Origin: Dipteronia dyeriana
Taxonomy: Eukaryota > Streptophyta > Magnoliopsida > Sapindales > Sapindaceae
Length of the DNA stretch: 64,000 nt
Reading direction: 5' to 3'
NCBI GenBank assembly: GCA_032871835.1
Contig: CM065295.1
Coordinates: forward strand, 21,896,501-21,960,500
Position 1 is the first letter of the stretch. Each line of letters opens with the position of its first letter. The translations under genes and the position numbers were made by a program. This document shows positions 44,408 through 57,625 of the stretch, piece by piece. The notes beneath the pieces were generated by a model. It had not been told where the DNA came from and made no database searches. It worked only from the letters and a program-made list of their open reading frames with translations.

Positions 44408-45672
44408 ATGTCACGTGATAAAAGTAGAGACTTATCTGATGATGCACCAGAAACGATAGATCTCAAGTTTTTGTATAAAGCCATACAAAAAAACATGGAC
44501 CAAATGGAGATTAAGATTGGTGAGGTGCATGATAGGATAGATAAGGTGGAGTCTAGTTCACAAAGGGTGCAACCAATTAGGGTTCCTAAGGTGGAACGAA
44601 GAACCCACCTAGGAATGACTATGAAGATGATTATGGGATTGACCTAGAGGAGAATGATCGCATGTCTAATGTGGGTGCAGACAGATTTCAACTTGGAATG
44701 GGAGGTAAAGAAGTTAGGAATGGGAATAGAGGAGATGGGTATGGAGAGCTTTGGGTGGTAAGAAGAATTCTTAGTGCTCAAGCCAGAGAAGATGATGAGG
44801 TACAACGTGACAATATTTTTCACACCCATTGTCATGTTAATGATAAGGTATGTAGCATGATCATTGATGGAGGGAGTTGTACTAATATGGCTAGCACTAG
44901 TTTTGTGGAGAAACTGAATTTGGCCACTTTGAAACACCCAAAACCTTATAAGCTACAATATGATAGTGGGGAAATCAAGGTGACTAAACAGGTGTTGGTG
45001 TCGTTTTCAATTGGAAAATACGAAGATGAAGTCCTTTGTGACTTGGTACTAATGAATGCGGGTCATATCCTTTTGGGGAGACCGTGGCAGTTTGATAGGC
45101 AGGTGACGCATGATGGGTATACCAATAGACACTCCTTTGTACTCAATAAAAGGCCAATCACTCTTGTACCTTTAACCCCAAAACAAGTGTATGAAGATCA
45201 AGTGAGGTTAAGAAAAGAGAGAGATGTCAAAAAAGAGAGTGAGAGAAAAGAAAAAGAGTTCGAAATAGCAAAAAAAGAAAAAGAAGATGAAAAAGAAAAA
45301 GAGGTTGTTGAGAAAAAAAAAGAGAGAAAACAAGTAAGTTTTTATGTAAGGGAGAGTGAGGTCAAAAAAGCTCTATTTTCAAATCAGCCAATGATTGTAC
45401 TTTTGTACAAAGAGGCATGTTTTAATACTAATGGAATTAACCCTTCCATGCCTAGTGTTGTTGTTTCTCATTTGCAAGGCTTTGATGAAGTGTCTCAGGC
45501 TATCAACAACATTATGGTGAAGATTCGAGGACGAATCCTTTTGAAGAGAGAGGGAATGATGAGAATTAAGAAGCAACACCAAAGGAACCATTGCATGTTC
45601 CAATTGGGCCAATTAAAAGGAGGCAAGAGGATCAAAGAAGCATTAAATGATGGGCTGATTCCGAGTTGCTAA
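44408..45672 (+). pseudogene. Gag start and protease of element D
   Basis: ATG 44408 opens MSRDKSRDLSDDAPE with a short helix, then shifts frame at about 44600. The protease frame (from 44662) has CSMIIDGGSCTNMAS with the catalytic Asp, LLGRPWQFDRQV, and a Lys/Glu-rich linker ending RESEVKKALFSNQP. This is the chromovirus-type protease. It then passes VVVSHLQGFDEV, where RT should begin, and goes directly into the region that in full-length relatives is the very C-terminus of pol, overlapping the LTR. Large parts of gag including any zinc knuckle are also missing. Confidence 0.85.
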
Positions 45673-46428
45673 AGTCCAAATTCGGCCCATATGAAGACCA
45701 AATCCGGGCTGAACTTCGTGGACCTCTACAGAGAGCATCTGAAGTTGGATTTTCTATTATAATATTTTTTCAGAAATCCCAAGACAATCTCTACATATTC
45801 TATGAAGACCCCGTCCTCCGAAACAGATTACAACAAGTCCAAATTTGGTCATCTATCTTATTGCGCGTAAACTTGAGCTGAGTAGTCCGAATTTCAGAAT
45901 ATTTCCTATTTTTTGGGCGACGTATGGTTGGTGGAGAATCCAATTTCAGTATATTTCCTACTTTAGCCTATTCCTTATTTTATATATATTCCCCAAATAA
46001 AGAGTTGATTTGTTTCCCGATTTCAACTTTCCAAATAAGGAACAAATCAATTAGTTGCTAGTTTTTAGTCTTTAGTTGTTTCCTAAATTGTAAGGTATTA
46101 ATTGCCTAATATTTATTCCCTTTTAGGTCTTAGATATTTTTAGTATAAAAGGGACCAATTGATGTAATTTGAAAGATAGACTTGAATTGAATAAAAAATT
46201 TATGAGAGTTCATCTCTTTTTGGTTATGAAAACTTGACTTATCACTCACATCTTCTTCTTGTTCTTGAGTGTGGCGTCTTCAACTTCTTGATACCGTTGG
46301 TTCTTACCTCTTTATAGGTAACGGGTCACGGTCCGATAACGTTCTTGTTTGTAAACTTGGTTAGAAAACGATCATTCGTTACCATATATTGGTTCCGGGT
46401 CTCACTGTTCTTAGTGAGGTTCATATCA
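45557..46428 (+). repeat. 3' LTR of element D
   Basis: 872 bp, same ends as the 5' LTR; followed by ATTGT. Confidence 0.93.
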
Positions 46429-46433
46429 ATTGT

Positions 46434-46760
46434 AAGGCCAGTTCTCCATGTCTACCACTATAAAGTTGAGTAACACCGTTTCAGGCAAGGTGCCACTTCG
46501 ATTTTCATGGGTAGTTTTGCTGTTCCTAGAGACCTGACTTCGACTCCTCCAAATCCTCTGAGTGGGGTATGAAAATGTTGCAAGTACTTTCGATCCAATC
46601 TCAGTTGATCATAAACGGCTACACTGAGGATGTCTACTGAGCTACCGTTGTCCACTAGTATCCTCTGAATTTCCCTATGGCCAATTCGGGTGTTTATGAC
46701 TAGAACATCATTTGGTTGGACGTCGACCCCATGCGAATCAGCTTCTGTAAACACTATCGG
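46434..46760 (-). pseudogene. Protease N-terminal part of element C
   Basis: FTEADSHGVDVQPNDVLV, ILVDNGSSVDILSVAVYDQLR with the catalytic Asp. Frame breaks before the D insertion (SLGTAKLPMKIEVAPC then frameshift). Confidence 0.87.
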
Positions 46761-48600
46761 GTCCTATCCTTCCTTTAATCTCTTCGGACCAGGCTTAATA
46801 GAATTAACATTGAAATTCTGCCTTGCTCAATAGCTTCTTGGATTTCCTGAGTTCGCTCTCGGTTACTTTTTCCAATCGATGATCCTCCAAAGATGGTTTG
46901 CATGACTCCACTCGCCTCGGGACTGGCCTTTCTGTTCCGATCTGAACTATGCCCCCCGGACTTGGTTTCATCCCATGTTTCTTTCTTCCCATCTTTCTTC
47001 AGACTAATATCTTGTAAGTGCCCTTCTCAGATAAGGGTTTCTATGTGATCCCTGAGCTGGTAACATTTAGAGGTCTCATGCCCGCTTTCTTTGTGGAATC
47101 AGTAATACTTGGTCGTGTCTCGTCGGGAAAATTGCCACTGCCAGCGTGGCTCCTTCACCAGATTCTTTTCTCCTATTGTTGCTAGGATCTCATCCTGCCT
47201 TTTCTGAAGCGGGGTGTAGTTCGTGTACTTTCTTTGAAATTTTTCCTTGGTCTGATCTGTTATCCTACGTCTGTTTCCCCCATCTTTGCTTATTTCTTCT
47301 TTGCTATTTCCTTTTTGTTTCCCTTTTTATGGTTTTTTGACTCAGTATCTTTTTGCTCGGGTCTCCCCCATACATATAACAACCTCCTGTTGCCAACTCT
47401 TCTTCTTCAGCCAATGCATATCCTCCTGCCATGTCCATCATGTCTACATATCTAGTTAGACGAGCTCTCCTTATGTCAAAAGACAACCGCCCGTTCTGTA
47501 GGTTATTTATGAACGCAGTGATTATTGCTTCGTCATTTGCACTGTCGATTTCTGAGACCTCCTGGCCGAATCTTCCCAGATACTTTTTTAGTGACTCATC
47601 TTTTCCTTGTTTTAGTTAAGAGAGGTATGCGACCAATTTTTTTTCTGTGTACATTCCCAAGAAATTGTCTTGAAAAAGTTCTACTCAACTCGCCGAAACT
47701 CCTAATACTTGTTGGAGGCAATCTCCCAAACCACCTTAAGCCTATATCTCTAAGAGTCTATGGAAAGTTAAGGCAGAACAAAGGATTTTTGTAGGCATAC
47801 TGAGCCATGGCACTCTTATACCGTCTGACATGCTCCTTTGGGATATGTATCCTTTTTGAATTGTTCCACGTGCGGAATTCTGAATCTCTCCAGGAATGGC
47901 GTTCACAGAATGTCTCTAGTGAAAGGGCTATCAGAATCGTCATCAGACAACTTATTGTGTCCGTAACGCCTAATCAAATCGTTCATTTGATGCCTATTAT
48001 TCTCGACTTCTCGGGTCAGGCTCCGTATCACAATATCTCTATCGCCCACCGGCTCTCCTTAATGGTTGAACTCTCGGGTGACCATCAAACCTGTATCCAG
48101 TTCCTCTTTGACCTGTCTTTGATTTTCACGAGCCAATCCTTATAAGCGTATAGTTCCTCAGTGGTGTTTACGATGAAGACGATCTCTGTCTTCTGATGAT
48201 AATGACCGATCCCTTCACCAATCGTGTTTGCGGTGCCTATTATGCCCCGGCTGGCCATGACTTCATTTTTGGTGAGGCCGTTCCGAGGGCATCTTAAAAT
48301 CCTTGTCTTGGTTGTGCGACTGATTTTACGGGGATGGTTGGTTTGGAGTATTCGTCTCTCTTACAGCCAACAGATCTATTCCTTCTTTCACCACATCTGC
48401 CAATAATTGGTGTAGTGCCTCCCTGAAATGATGCGTTATGTCCTCACTGGTTGGAGGGATTCACTGGATGCCAGTCAAGGATCCTGGCTGGTTCCCGATA
48501 GTTGTTGCAGGATCCTGAGCGATCCCCTCTCCATGAGCAGTATCTGGTAACTTTTAAACGTGCCTGGAACCGTCATTGCTTCCATCACCAGACATTGTTT
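46761..48600 (-). pseudogene. Gag and nucleocapsid region of element C
   Basis: The capsid core is read in pieces at 47304-47943 (HVRRYKSAMAQYAYKNPLFCLNFP, FDIRRARLTRYVDMMDMAGGYALAEEEE). The leader lies up to about 48600. A basic, serine-rich nucleocapsid-like stretch with Cys/His remnants covers 46804-47300. Many stops. Confidence 0.78.
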
Positions 48601-48644
48601 AAGGCAGATCGAAGGTTCACGCACACCCTCTTTCAAGCGCTAAT

Positions 48645-49482
48645 TGTTGATGTCTATTTCTTAATGGTCAAGAAAGTCAACAACGTTGGATTCGTTTATG
48701 ACCTATTAAAAGAGAAAGAGAAAGAGAATGCAATTGATATTGTTATGGCACGAGTATACGTGGTAAAACTCCGTTGATCGGAGAAACATCCACAGGTGGT
48801 TGAATGCACAACCAAGCCAAATCCACTATTGAATGATAAATTACACCTCTCGATCTCTCTTGCCTCTCTTTCTTAGTGGTTTCTCTGTTCTCTATTCTGT
48901 GTTTTCTTGTTGTTTTACAGTGAGATTATGGGTCTATATATATGTGCATAGAATCCTAATCCTTGTTACATATAAGGTGCGATGATAGTGTTTAATTAGA
49001 ATTGGTTGCTTGTTGAAGTCGTCTTTGTCTTCTTTCCTGTTTCTGAGATCTTGTGGATTGAGTCTGAATCTTCATGGGATTTTAGTTGCACAGTCCGTTT
49101 AGGACTTGTTTCCTATTCGGTGTGCAATCTTCTAGAAGAGTAGAGTTATTGTTTGATTTGGACTCATTTCCTGTTTGGTGTTTTATCCTTCTAGAAACTT
49201 TTAAGTTCTTTCCTTATCTGATATGGGGGAATAATTTAAGGATGTTTCCTTCTTGGGCTCATTTACTTACGTGGATCACATATTTCTTGACAACTTCTTT
49301 ACTCGGGCTTCACATGGTGTCCCGAGTAAAGCTGAATGTGCAAAGTATTTGTATTCGCCCTTACTCGGGTTCTTGTGTCTAGGCGATATCACCGATGGTG
49401 TTTTTCAGATGCCAACCTGGATGCTTATCTGGCAATCTTCTTGGGAGGCTGTCTTATCTATCAGTGATGTATACATTTAACA
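48645..49482 (-). repeat. 5' LTR of element C
   Basis: 838 bp, in element orientation TGTTAAATGTATAC to GACATCAACA. The complement of 48620-48644 holds the primer-binding site ATTAGCGCTTGAAAGAGGG. Outer flank is AAATA and Z array. Confidence 0.9.
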
Positions 49483-50139
49483 AAATATACATATAATAAA
49501 AGTGCAGCTTGCCGAGGGCAAATATGAATCAGCTAAGTATGCATTTTTCAATAAAAGTGAACTTTACTGAGAACAAATATGAATAGCTAAGTATACATAT
49601 TGAACTTTGCCAAGGACAAATACGAATCGGTTAACTATACATCTTCCAATAGAGTAAACTTTGCCGAGAAAAAATCTAAACCGACTAAGTATATATTTTC
49701 CAATAAAAGTGAACTTTATCGGGAACAACTTTGAATCAACTAAGTATATATATTTTCCAATAAAAGTGAACTTTACCGATGAATCAACTAAGTATACATT
49801 TTTAATAAAAGTGAACTTTGCCGAAAACAAATATGACGGCTAAGTATACATATTTAACTATATCAAGGAAAAATACTAATCAATTAAGTATACATCTAAT
49901 AAAGTAAACTTTTGCGAAAACAAATATGAATTGACTAAGTATACAGTAGAAGATAACTTTGCCTAGGAATTGGCTAAGGATTCATTTTCCAATAAAATTG
50001 AACTTTGCCGAGAAAAATATATGAACGACCAAGTATATATATTGAACTTTGCAAGACAAATACAAATCAGCTAAGTATACATATTTCAATAAAGTAAACT
50101 TTGCCAATGACGGAATATAAGTCGGCTGAGTATACATCT
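49483..50139 (+). repeat. Z internal array, copy 2, first part
   Basis: About twelve units of the AATAAAAGTGAACTTTGCC / CTAAGTATACAT repeat. The order matches copy 1 (13014-13278, then 24651-24941). At about 49840-49860 the sequence GGCTAAGTATACATATTTAA is uninterrupted where copy 1 has element A. Element F begins at 50140. Confidence 0.88.
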
Positions 50140-50819
50140 TGAAAGAAAAAAATCGATATAAACAAAATGAATTCGGATTGCCGTTCACTATCGAAAAATC
50201 CAAATTCTAGCGGAAACGGGATCAAACACTTGGAACTGTATCACCGGTTGGAGGACGATCACACTATCGGAAATTCCCCTTTGATCACAATGTATGTTAC
50301 CCACACTTTGATTGTAGATGAGAGAAAATTCTATAGATTTTCTCTACATCTCTCTTATGTTTATCACTCTGTATAAACTCATGCACTCTTAGTCTCTTAC
50401 ATGCAATACTCTTGCACATTATTTACACACCGTGATGCTATGCAAAACTTGCTCATGCATCTCATGCATACTGCACACATGCATAACGCATATACATGAC
50501 AACATCAGACAACCCATATTGCCTCTTTCTCATGCATATACTACTGTCTTTTTCACACTATGCTAAACTACACAGCCCTATTTTTCTTCTATATGCCTTT
50601 GCCTCTTGTATATTTGTGTATATTTTTTATTCAATCAGTTTCTCAACCGATTGCCTTTTATCACATAAAAACTGCACATGCGTTATTCGAGTTGGTGTTG
50701 GGCTTGGCTAGGTGGTTTGGGCTTGGTGTGCATGGATTTTGGGCTCCCCATGCATGTTTGTGATTTTGGCCTACTTAGGTGTATAATGGGGCTTCAACCC
50801 ATACCCAAATATACTAATA
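50140..50819 (-). repeat. 3' LTR of element F
   Basis: 680 bp; its outer end begins TGAAAG and its inner end is ACTAATA (mutated from ACTAACA). The purine tract GAGTGGGAGA (complement of 50820-50829) adjoins it inside. Confidence 0.88.
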
Positions 50820-50829
50820 TCTCCCACTC

Positions 50830-52559
50830 GCACAAGTGGAGCCAACACAGTTAAGTTACCATAAGCCCATCATGGGTGCACAGTTATTAATCAATATCTT
50901 TCACTCCCTAAATGACATAAGATGTGATATATACAGAAGAATATTTGAGCCTTTAAACATTCAAACACAAGTATTATCATCATAATCAAAAGCGTTCATA
51001 CGGGTAAATGTATCGTGTGACCTATGAACAATCAATAATATATATATAAAAGGGAGCTAACAATCTCAAATGTAAATCTCTATTTACAAGAGATAATATT
51101 GTTCATTATTGTATCCTAGATTTAATTTATAATTTTTATCAGTGTAAAGCATACTTAATCCCTTAAAAGTTATGCTTGACTTTATCACATTTCATGTATT
51201 CACAATTGTAACAAATACAATTGGTCGACCGGTGAATACATAAGTCAGATAAAAATTCATTACACCATCCCATTTCATCTCTATCTTTCTGTCTCCAGAA
51301 CAACTGCTACCCTAGATGTGTCCCATAGACTGAATTATCATAGCCATAGAAATAACACGCTAACGGTGCTAACATTATCCTGTCACTTCAAGATAGAGTG
51401 AATGGTCATAAGGACACTGTTTGAAGTTAACGTAAAACTTCAGTGGAACTTACACAATGAGGAAGCAGGGATTCACTCTCTCATTTTCCACATTGGTCAC
51501 AAACAGCACACGTGGTATGAAACACGTGTTACAGTGAATTTCATTCTAAATAAGAATGCATATGTCTTTATATTATTCACTGTACAGATCTTAGTCTAGT
51601 CACAACTCTCGTGACTAACCTGAGTTCTTAAAAGCTTGTCTCTCTCTGGCGCCACATTAAGATCTCATATCTGGTTTGAATAAGTATCAATGATAGTGGG
51701 GTCTATCATGATCGGTTCTAAAATATATTAGTATATTTATTGTGAACCTCATATTGACAAAGTCAAGGCGACATATTCATATATACTAGCTCCGCGAGAA
51801 TATATCATATATATCCTTTAATATATATATATATGTCTCATCTCAGCTTGCTATCTCGGCAACTGAGGCGACCACACGTGTAAGAATGTTGGTCTCAACC
51901 TGACGACATATTTTTTATTGAATTATGTGTATAATTATGCTAGCATTAATGGTAAATTTCCTTACTATTAAAGTTATATCATAATCCTCTCAATCTAGGA
52001 TTATATTGGTATACATTTACCAATCTTGTAGCATAATTTCTATTAGGTCTTGTACACATCACAATGTACACTTATTAGTTAGTCGTACTTTCAAGGTATG
52101 TCATAATCCTCTTGATAACATTTCAATGCTGTAATCAAGGATTATATTGGTGTCCGCTTACCAATCTTACGACGTAACTAAGAATAGACTTTGTACATAT
52201 AACAAGGTACATGAGACTATGCATGGTACTAACATAAAGAATTTGTAATTAATAACTTGATCTTATGGAGTTTCAAGGTACACAATGAGGTTAATGGTTT
52301 GTGATTTCACAATAGGAGTATCTATGAGCTTATAATTGTTCATTCCGAATCAACTCTCACTCCTAATATATATATAAGCCACATTGCTCATATAAAATCT
52401 TAAAGAAATTTGAGAATTACCATTTCATTATGGCTTTACAAACTCTTCATTATTTCTAGCCAAAATATATAGTCCACATATATAGATAATATAAAAATTA
52501 TCCTTAACCTATTTAGTGTACTAACACAGATCTGTAAGACATTACAGCTTGATAAAATA
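50830..52559 (-). other. Element F 3' internal region, no frames recognised
   Basis: Should hold the end of RT, RNase H and 3' UTR of a copia element. I recognise no motif with confidence. AT-rich with many stops; a (TA)n run near 51815. Confidence 0.5.
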
Positions 52560-52960
52560 AAAGATACCACTTTTTAGAGGATTGTTTCAAACCATACATT
52601 ACGTAAGCACACTTATGTGCTCTTGGTTCTTTGAAACAAAAATTTACAGGCTATTCCATGTAAATCTCTTCCTCTAATTCTCTATTGAGAAGTACAATCA
52701 TTACATCCATTTGATGTAATTTCAGGTTCAAATATGTGACTAGTGCTAGACTAAGGCATATAGAAGAAAACTTTACTTTCAGAGAATAAGTTTCTTCATT
52801 TGCGATTAATAGCGCCTTATACCTCTCATTAATACTTTTCGCCTTACGTATGACATATATGGAACCATACGTTCATAATGGTCTAATGACCAGGTGGTAA
52901 GTGAACGAAGTCCCGGACTTGAACACTTTTCTAGACTCCATCTCTCCTTCCATTGCTTTC
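52560..52960 (-). pseudogene. Ty1/copia reverse transcriptase remnant of element F
   Basis: The complement translates to a string matching copia RT: VKFSSIC, LALVTYLNLKLHQMDV and ELEEEIYME at about 52820 down to 52655. Usual form ends KTAFLNGELEEEIYM. Upstream there is a degraded KVFKSGTSF segment. Substitutions and stops throughout. Confidence 0.75.
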
Positions 52961-53137
52961 ATTCATATATTCACTTAGTAGATAGTAGTGATAGCTTAAT
53001 TCTAAAATCTTTGGCTCATCACTGTCAAGTGAAGTAATCATTAAAATTTCCCTTAATCTACGAAAGATGACATGGATAATTTTTTGATTATGTCCACGAG
53101 TTGGTAAATTATTACAGTGGCAGATTTAACAGTTGTT

Positions 53138-53245
53138 TCACTCCCATTAGGGATGAAAGATCCATGATGATTTCTACTCTCACTAGGAATGAAAGATCCA
53201 TTTAGAATTCCACTCCCACCAGGGATGAAGGATCAATTTAAAGTT
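53138..53245 (-). repeat. Three 36-bp tandem repeats in the integrase-RT linker of element F
   Basis: Units at 53138, 53174 and 53210 share CACTCCCA(T/C)(T/C)AGGGATGAAAGATCCA. 36 bp is 12 codons, so the repeat would have kept frame when the element was young. Confidence 0.8.
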
Positions 53246-53439
53246 TAATTTACCGCCACTCGCATATTAACACAGATCATCTAATTCTAAAAATTAGATA
53301 TCTATATTAAATTCACTTTTACTAAGAAATTCATTCTCTAATAATGACATTTTGTGATTCAAATTAAGTTACACTTCTATCTAATTATACACCATCATTT
53401 ATTTAATCCTTTGGAATTCACAGAGTATCAAACAAAGAT

Positions 53440-53960
53440 ACAACTTTTCTTCTTGCATCCAATTTCTCATTTCTATGAGATGGATTATAAACATAATCTG
53501 CATACCCCCAGGGTTGTAGATTAGTCAGACCAGACTACCTACCTGTCCAGAATTCATATGGTGTAGAAGTGTTTGATCAAATGGAACATGATTAAGTCAG
53601 TAGGTAGCAATTAACATATCTTCTAGTAAGATACTAAATAATTCACTTGAGCCATCACAGACTTAACCATTTCCAACATTATTTAATTCCTTCTTTCTGC
53701 TATACTATTTTGTTACCGAGTCCTAGGAATAATTAAATATCATTTTATATCTTTCTTACTAAACAATTCCTTGAACCGTTCAGAAAGATATTTACGTACT
53801 CGATTTATTCTTTAAACTCAAAAATTTATCATCTGATATGATCCTCAACCAAACAATCCGAATGTAATCCAATGCTTTCGATTTATGAGAGATCAAATAG
53901 ATATGATCGAGACGTCTAAAGATATTAATGAATGTAACTAGATATGAAATTTCAACCTAG
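53440..53960 (-). pseudogene. Ty1/copia integrase remnant of element F
   Basis: The complement reads a QNGIAERR-like segment with the catalytic Glu (53691-53730), then degraded MVKSVMAQVNY, and after it TPYELWTG-like and WG.ADYVYNPSHRNEK-like segments (53450-53570). This is the end of the copia integrase core and its GKGY-type C-terminal part. Broken by stops. Confidence 0.75.
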
Positions 53961-56900
53961 TCTTTACACTCATTCAATCACAAATGTAATTATGAATTAG
54001 TTGCAATGGAATTCTTGATCTAGTTCCTTATTAAATGGTTTTCTAGTTGTTTTCTTGTTAGATAATTTGCATGACCTTTAATATAAATGAGTCTAATTAG
54101 TCCTCTTTGACTGATATACTCATTCTATCTAGTCCAACATGACTTAATCTAGCATGCCAAAATATCAGCACCAATACCATTGTAATGATTGAAAAACAAA
54201 CAAAATTATAACTGTCTCTACTGACACATAATACTATTAAACCATTAAGCAACTATCAAGTACCATATGAAATAATTTTCTATAATAATATTCGTATAAC
54301 CATTATGATCAATAATGATAACCCGAATCAATGAGGACACCCGCAGACACTAAAACACAGTTAGATCTCAAGTGTATATTAGAACATCATGGAGTACAAA
54401 TTTTAGGCTACCATGCAAACCCAGTTTGTAGGTACTTAACTCCAAAATTGTTCTAACACATATACATATTCTCTCTAATAATCTAACTTTACTCAACGGA
54501 TGCTTTACAGTTTCTCATTGGATGGTATATCTTTACTTATCTACCGTCCACAATGGAAGAGATTCGAAAAGAAAATACTTAGCCAGAAACTTAAGCATAA
54601 CTTAACAAATTCTTGAGTTTGAGTTTTTCTCTTTTTGACTCAACACATTATGACTAAAAAAGACCTAGCTTGTCACAATGGCAACAAACTATTTTAGTTT
54701 TGTCATTCCTCAATTCGTTATCCCTCAACTTCTTGCATATTTTGATCTAAGATTAAGTGGTTTTGACTAGATCCTCTTCTCCTTTTGGAAATATCTATTT
54801 CCACTAATATGCTCAAAACAAAAATTTTGTACAAGTTGAAATCTTTCATATAAAATTAGCTAGAAGCCTAAGCCGCCTCTAAGCGCTCATCTTCTACTAC
54901 CAAAATGACGCGATCAAAACGTGTCATAGTAATTTTATATATCCCAACTATTAGAAGAGATCAGATTATTTAGTTGGTGTCTCATTTTTTATATCCTTAT
55001 TAGAGGCTACCACTAATTTTGGCTCTTCTTATAAGTGATCAAACCTTGATACATACCTACTAAAATTCTAGTACTGAAAATACTACAAAATTTTTCCCTT
55101 CAAGCCAAACTCTGAAAGGTAAACCACTTTATTAAAATCCTATTATACTTATAAAACATACATGTGAAGCATTATTTAAGTTACTCCACAACATAATGTG
55201 AGTAATTTAACTTCTAGCTTGATAAGTCTCATATCCTGTATGTTAAGCAAGTATTATACCGAAGTTCAATCATGATTCATTTTCTAGTCTCAAGAGCTTC
55301 TTACTCTTAAAATACACTAAACCTTATTGTATCTCTATTCCTTAGATTACAAGATTTAGTTTATTGCAATCAAATTGGCCACAATATTATAGATATATAA
55401 TCAATATTTTATACTAATCTATGTAGAGACATACAATCTACTATGAAAGCATAATACACACATTTAATTTTGCTGCAAACGCAGACCGAACAAATGATGA
55501 AACAATTTAAGGAACAGAATCGAAAAATTTGTCAAAGCATATAATCACCATCTGTTTCCAAAAATTTAATCATCATAAATTCAGTACTTTGCACAAAATT
55601 CTAATTCTAATATTGTACTCAACAATTTAGAATTTTCAAAACAAGTGATCATATAAATAACAGAAGAATACAATGCACAAGTCGCAACAAAATATTTTAT
55701 GGGTCAAACCGTTTTTACTATAAAGTAAATAAACCAAAATTATTTACTATAGAACGGTTTATTAAAACTAGAGTATTTTCTCAAAATACGTGACTTTGCA
55801 TGCTATTCATTCTATACATTTTATATTTATATTGATCACCATTAAGAAAGACTCTTTAAGTTTTCACAACTCATCTAATTGTCATTTTCTAAAAAATTTG
55901 GTCATCTTTCATGTGTGCAATAACTCATGTGCCTGACACTATGAATATTTATTACGGATGTAATAGATCGCCTCACATTCCCAAGAATGTAAAGTTCCTC
56001 TACGATTCTAGTTCACATACTATATGACCAAAATAAATCGTGGTACCTTATTCTAGTTTTTCCAACCTTATAGATCTATTAATTCTCTGGGAAATTTCAT
56101 TAAAAGACTATATCTATCCACATAAAAGCATGAGTCCAAATTGACTGCGGCTATATGTCTTTAATAAGATTCATGAAATCTTCTCCATTAAGACATATAA
56201 GATAATTCAGATTTATTCTAAAAAAATTCAAAGTCATTTAGAAAATTTATCTTTTAATAACCTTATACATTTCCAATGAACATTCTAATAAAATTTATTT
56301 TTTCCGATTGCATAATTAATTAGACGGAGAATTTTAAATGAAGGCTTTTCAATATACATATCTTCCACTGAAGCTAAATTTCGGTGGCCAAATTTATCAC
56401 AGGAAAATTCCATGACCGTTAGAAAACAATGCTAAAATTCCTGCTGAAAAAATCCACAGTGGCCGAAAATGCCACTGGAAACCATCTTTGAAATTTGTAT
56501 CGGAAACTGTTACCAAAAACAGCACCAAAGACCGTCATCGGAAATCGTACCGAAACTCGTACCAGAAACCGTCACCAAAAATCATACTGGAAACTGTCAT
56601 TGGAATCCACACAAAAAATTGTCACTTGAATCCGTGCTAGAATCCGTCTTATTAAAAAATCCCATCCGGAATTTATAGGGCATTAATTCAGCTCACATTG
56701 GAGCGAAAAAAATCAATGGAATAATTAAATGAAAAAAATTAATTTTAATTTTTTTTGAATTTTCATCGTTGGAAAACTGCCATCGGATGCCGGTAAACCA
56801 CTTACAGTTCTGGAAGTCTGAAATCGTCGCCGGGAACTTCCCCGGTGGCCGGAAACCGTCAGCGGTTTCTTTCACACACATCGACACCACGTGTCAGATT

Positions 56901-57612
56901 GAGAATGGGCCACTTGTCACAAAAGACAAAACCTCACCATGTGGCACGTTCTTGTGTGTACACGTGTCAATAGCAGAGCAACTCACAGCTGTTGTGCCCA
57001 ATGCCCACTCGAGCCGGCGGAGAGTGAGTCACACTCGCCGTCGTCCCTGACTTTCCCGATCACGGGATCACCACCATCCGACTCCAAATTTAATTTTAAT
57101 TCCATATATGCCTTTAAAAACAACATTCGGGTTAGGAGTGAAATGCACTCTCCGCTCATAGGTGCGTGGAACATATTCTTCACGTTCTTCACCCACATTC
57201 AAGAACAAAACATGTTTCCAGATTTTGATTTCGAACGTAAATATTCAAAATCATTTTTCTCCTTTGTTTCTTAACCAAATTATGCAAATGACCTATCGTT
57301 GGAAAGCTATCGAAAGACTTTATCTAACGGTACCATGTTCACAGAGAAATTAAAAAATGACAATGAGTTTTGAACCCCATAGCAGTCACGGGGTTTAATT
57401 TTTTTAATTCTTCAAAATTCTCTCAATTTTGAAGTTATAACTTGGCAAGAAAATCCAGAACATATAATGACATATATATGTATACATTCATGCCATTTAA
57501 AATGAAATATAACAAGTGTGCGGTGTTATGCCATTATCGAATTGTGAAGCATTCAAAACGTGAATAACAATTCATAAACATGGCATTTCTACCAGAATAT
57601 AGTCCCAATCAT
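53961..57612 (-). other. Element F 5' internal region: gag and leader, largely unrecognisable
   Basis: Expected to hold gag, protease, the start of integrase and the leader. Frames are destroyed. A run of degenerate ~20-bp GTCACCGGAAATCGTACC-like repeats lies at 56470-56670. A more GC-rich stretch with CCGGTGGCCGG, CACGTGTCA and CACCACGTG lies at 56790-57070 in the leader. Small plus-strand open frames here (e.g. 56939-57274) lack support. Confidence 0.5.
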
Positions 57613-57624
57613 GCTCTGATACCA
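57613..57624 (-). promoter_or_regulatory. Initiator-Met primer-binding site of element F
   Basis: Complement is TGGTATCAGAGC, one base inside the 5' LTR. Exact match to the site used by most plant copia elements. Confidence 0.9.
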
Positions 57625-57625
57625 A

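Larger units (their letters stand above)
42936..46428 (+). mobile_element. Element D: chromovirus-type deletion derivative in the protease of C
   Basis: 3493 bp with two 872-bp LTRs (TGATGAG...CATATCA) and perfect target duplication ATTGT (42931-42935, 46429-46433). The primer-binding site TGGTATCAAAAC follows the 5' LTR (initiator-Met type). Inside are only a gag start and a protease; RT, RNase H and integrase are absent. A GAGAGAGGGAA purine tract precedes the 3' LTR. LTRs differ at a few percent of positions, so the insertion is fairly recent. Confidence 0.93.
37649..49482 (-). mobile_element. Element C: Tat-lineage Ty3/gypsy missing its 3' end
   Basis: On the minus strand: 5' LTR 48645-49482, gag, protease (split by element D), RT, two RNase H domains, integrase, hairpin, dyad array and the last third of the antisense gene. 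The 3' LTR and the first two thirds of the antisense gene are gone; truncated LTR of B takes their place. Closest to B in sequence. Confidence 0.88.

Noticed and set aside
44187..44447. Minus-strand 86-aa hydrophobic ORF
   Set aside because: Lies in the T/A-rich leader of element D; hydrophobicity comes from poly-A/T codons.
49564..49843. Open frames with repeated FIGKYIYLVDS-like peptide on the minus strand and a plus-strand partner
   Set aside because: Product of the tandem array read in one frame; the same array in copy 1 does not keep it open.
50496..50763. Pair of ORFs recurring at 58824-59313
   Set aside because: They lie in the two LTRs of element F, so similarity reflects LTR identity, not a gene family.
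56939..57274. 111-aa plus-strand ORF with a 93-aa overlapping one
   Set aside because: In the leader of element F and on the strand opposite to its genes; no homology I can recognise.
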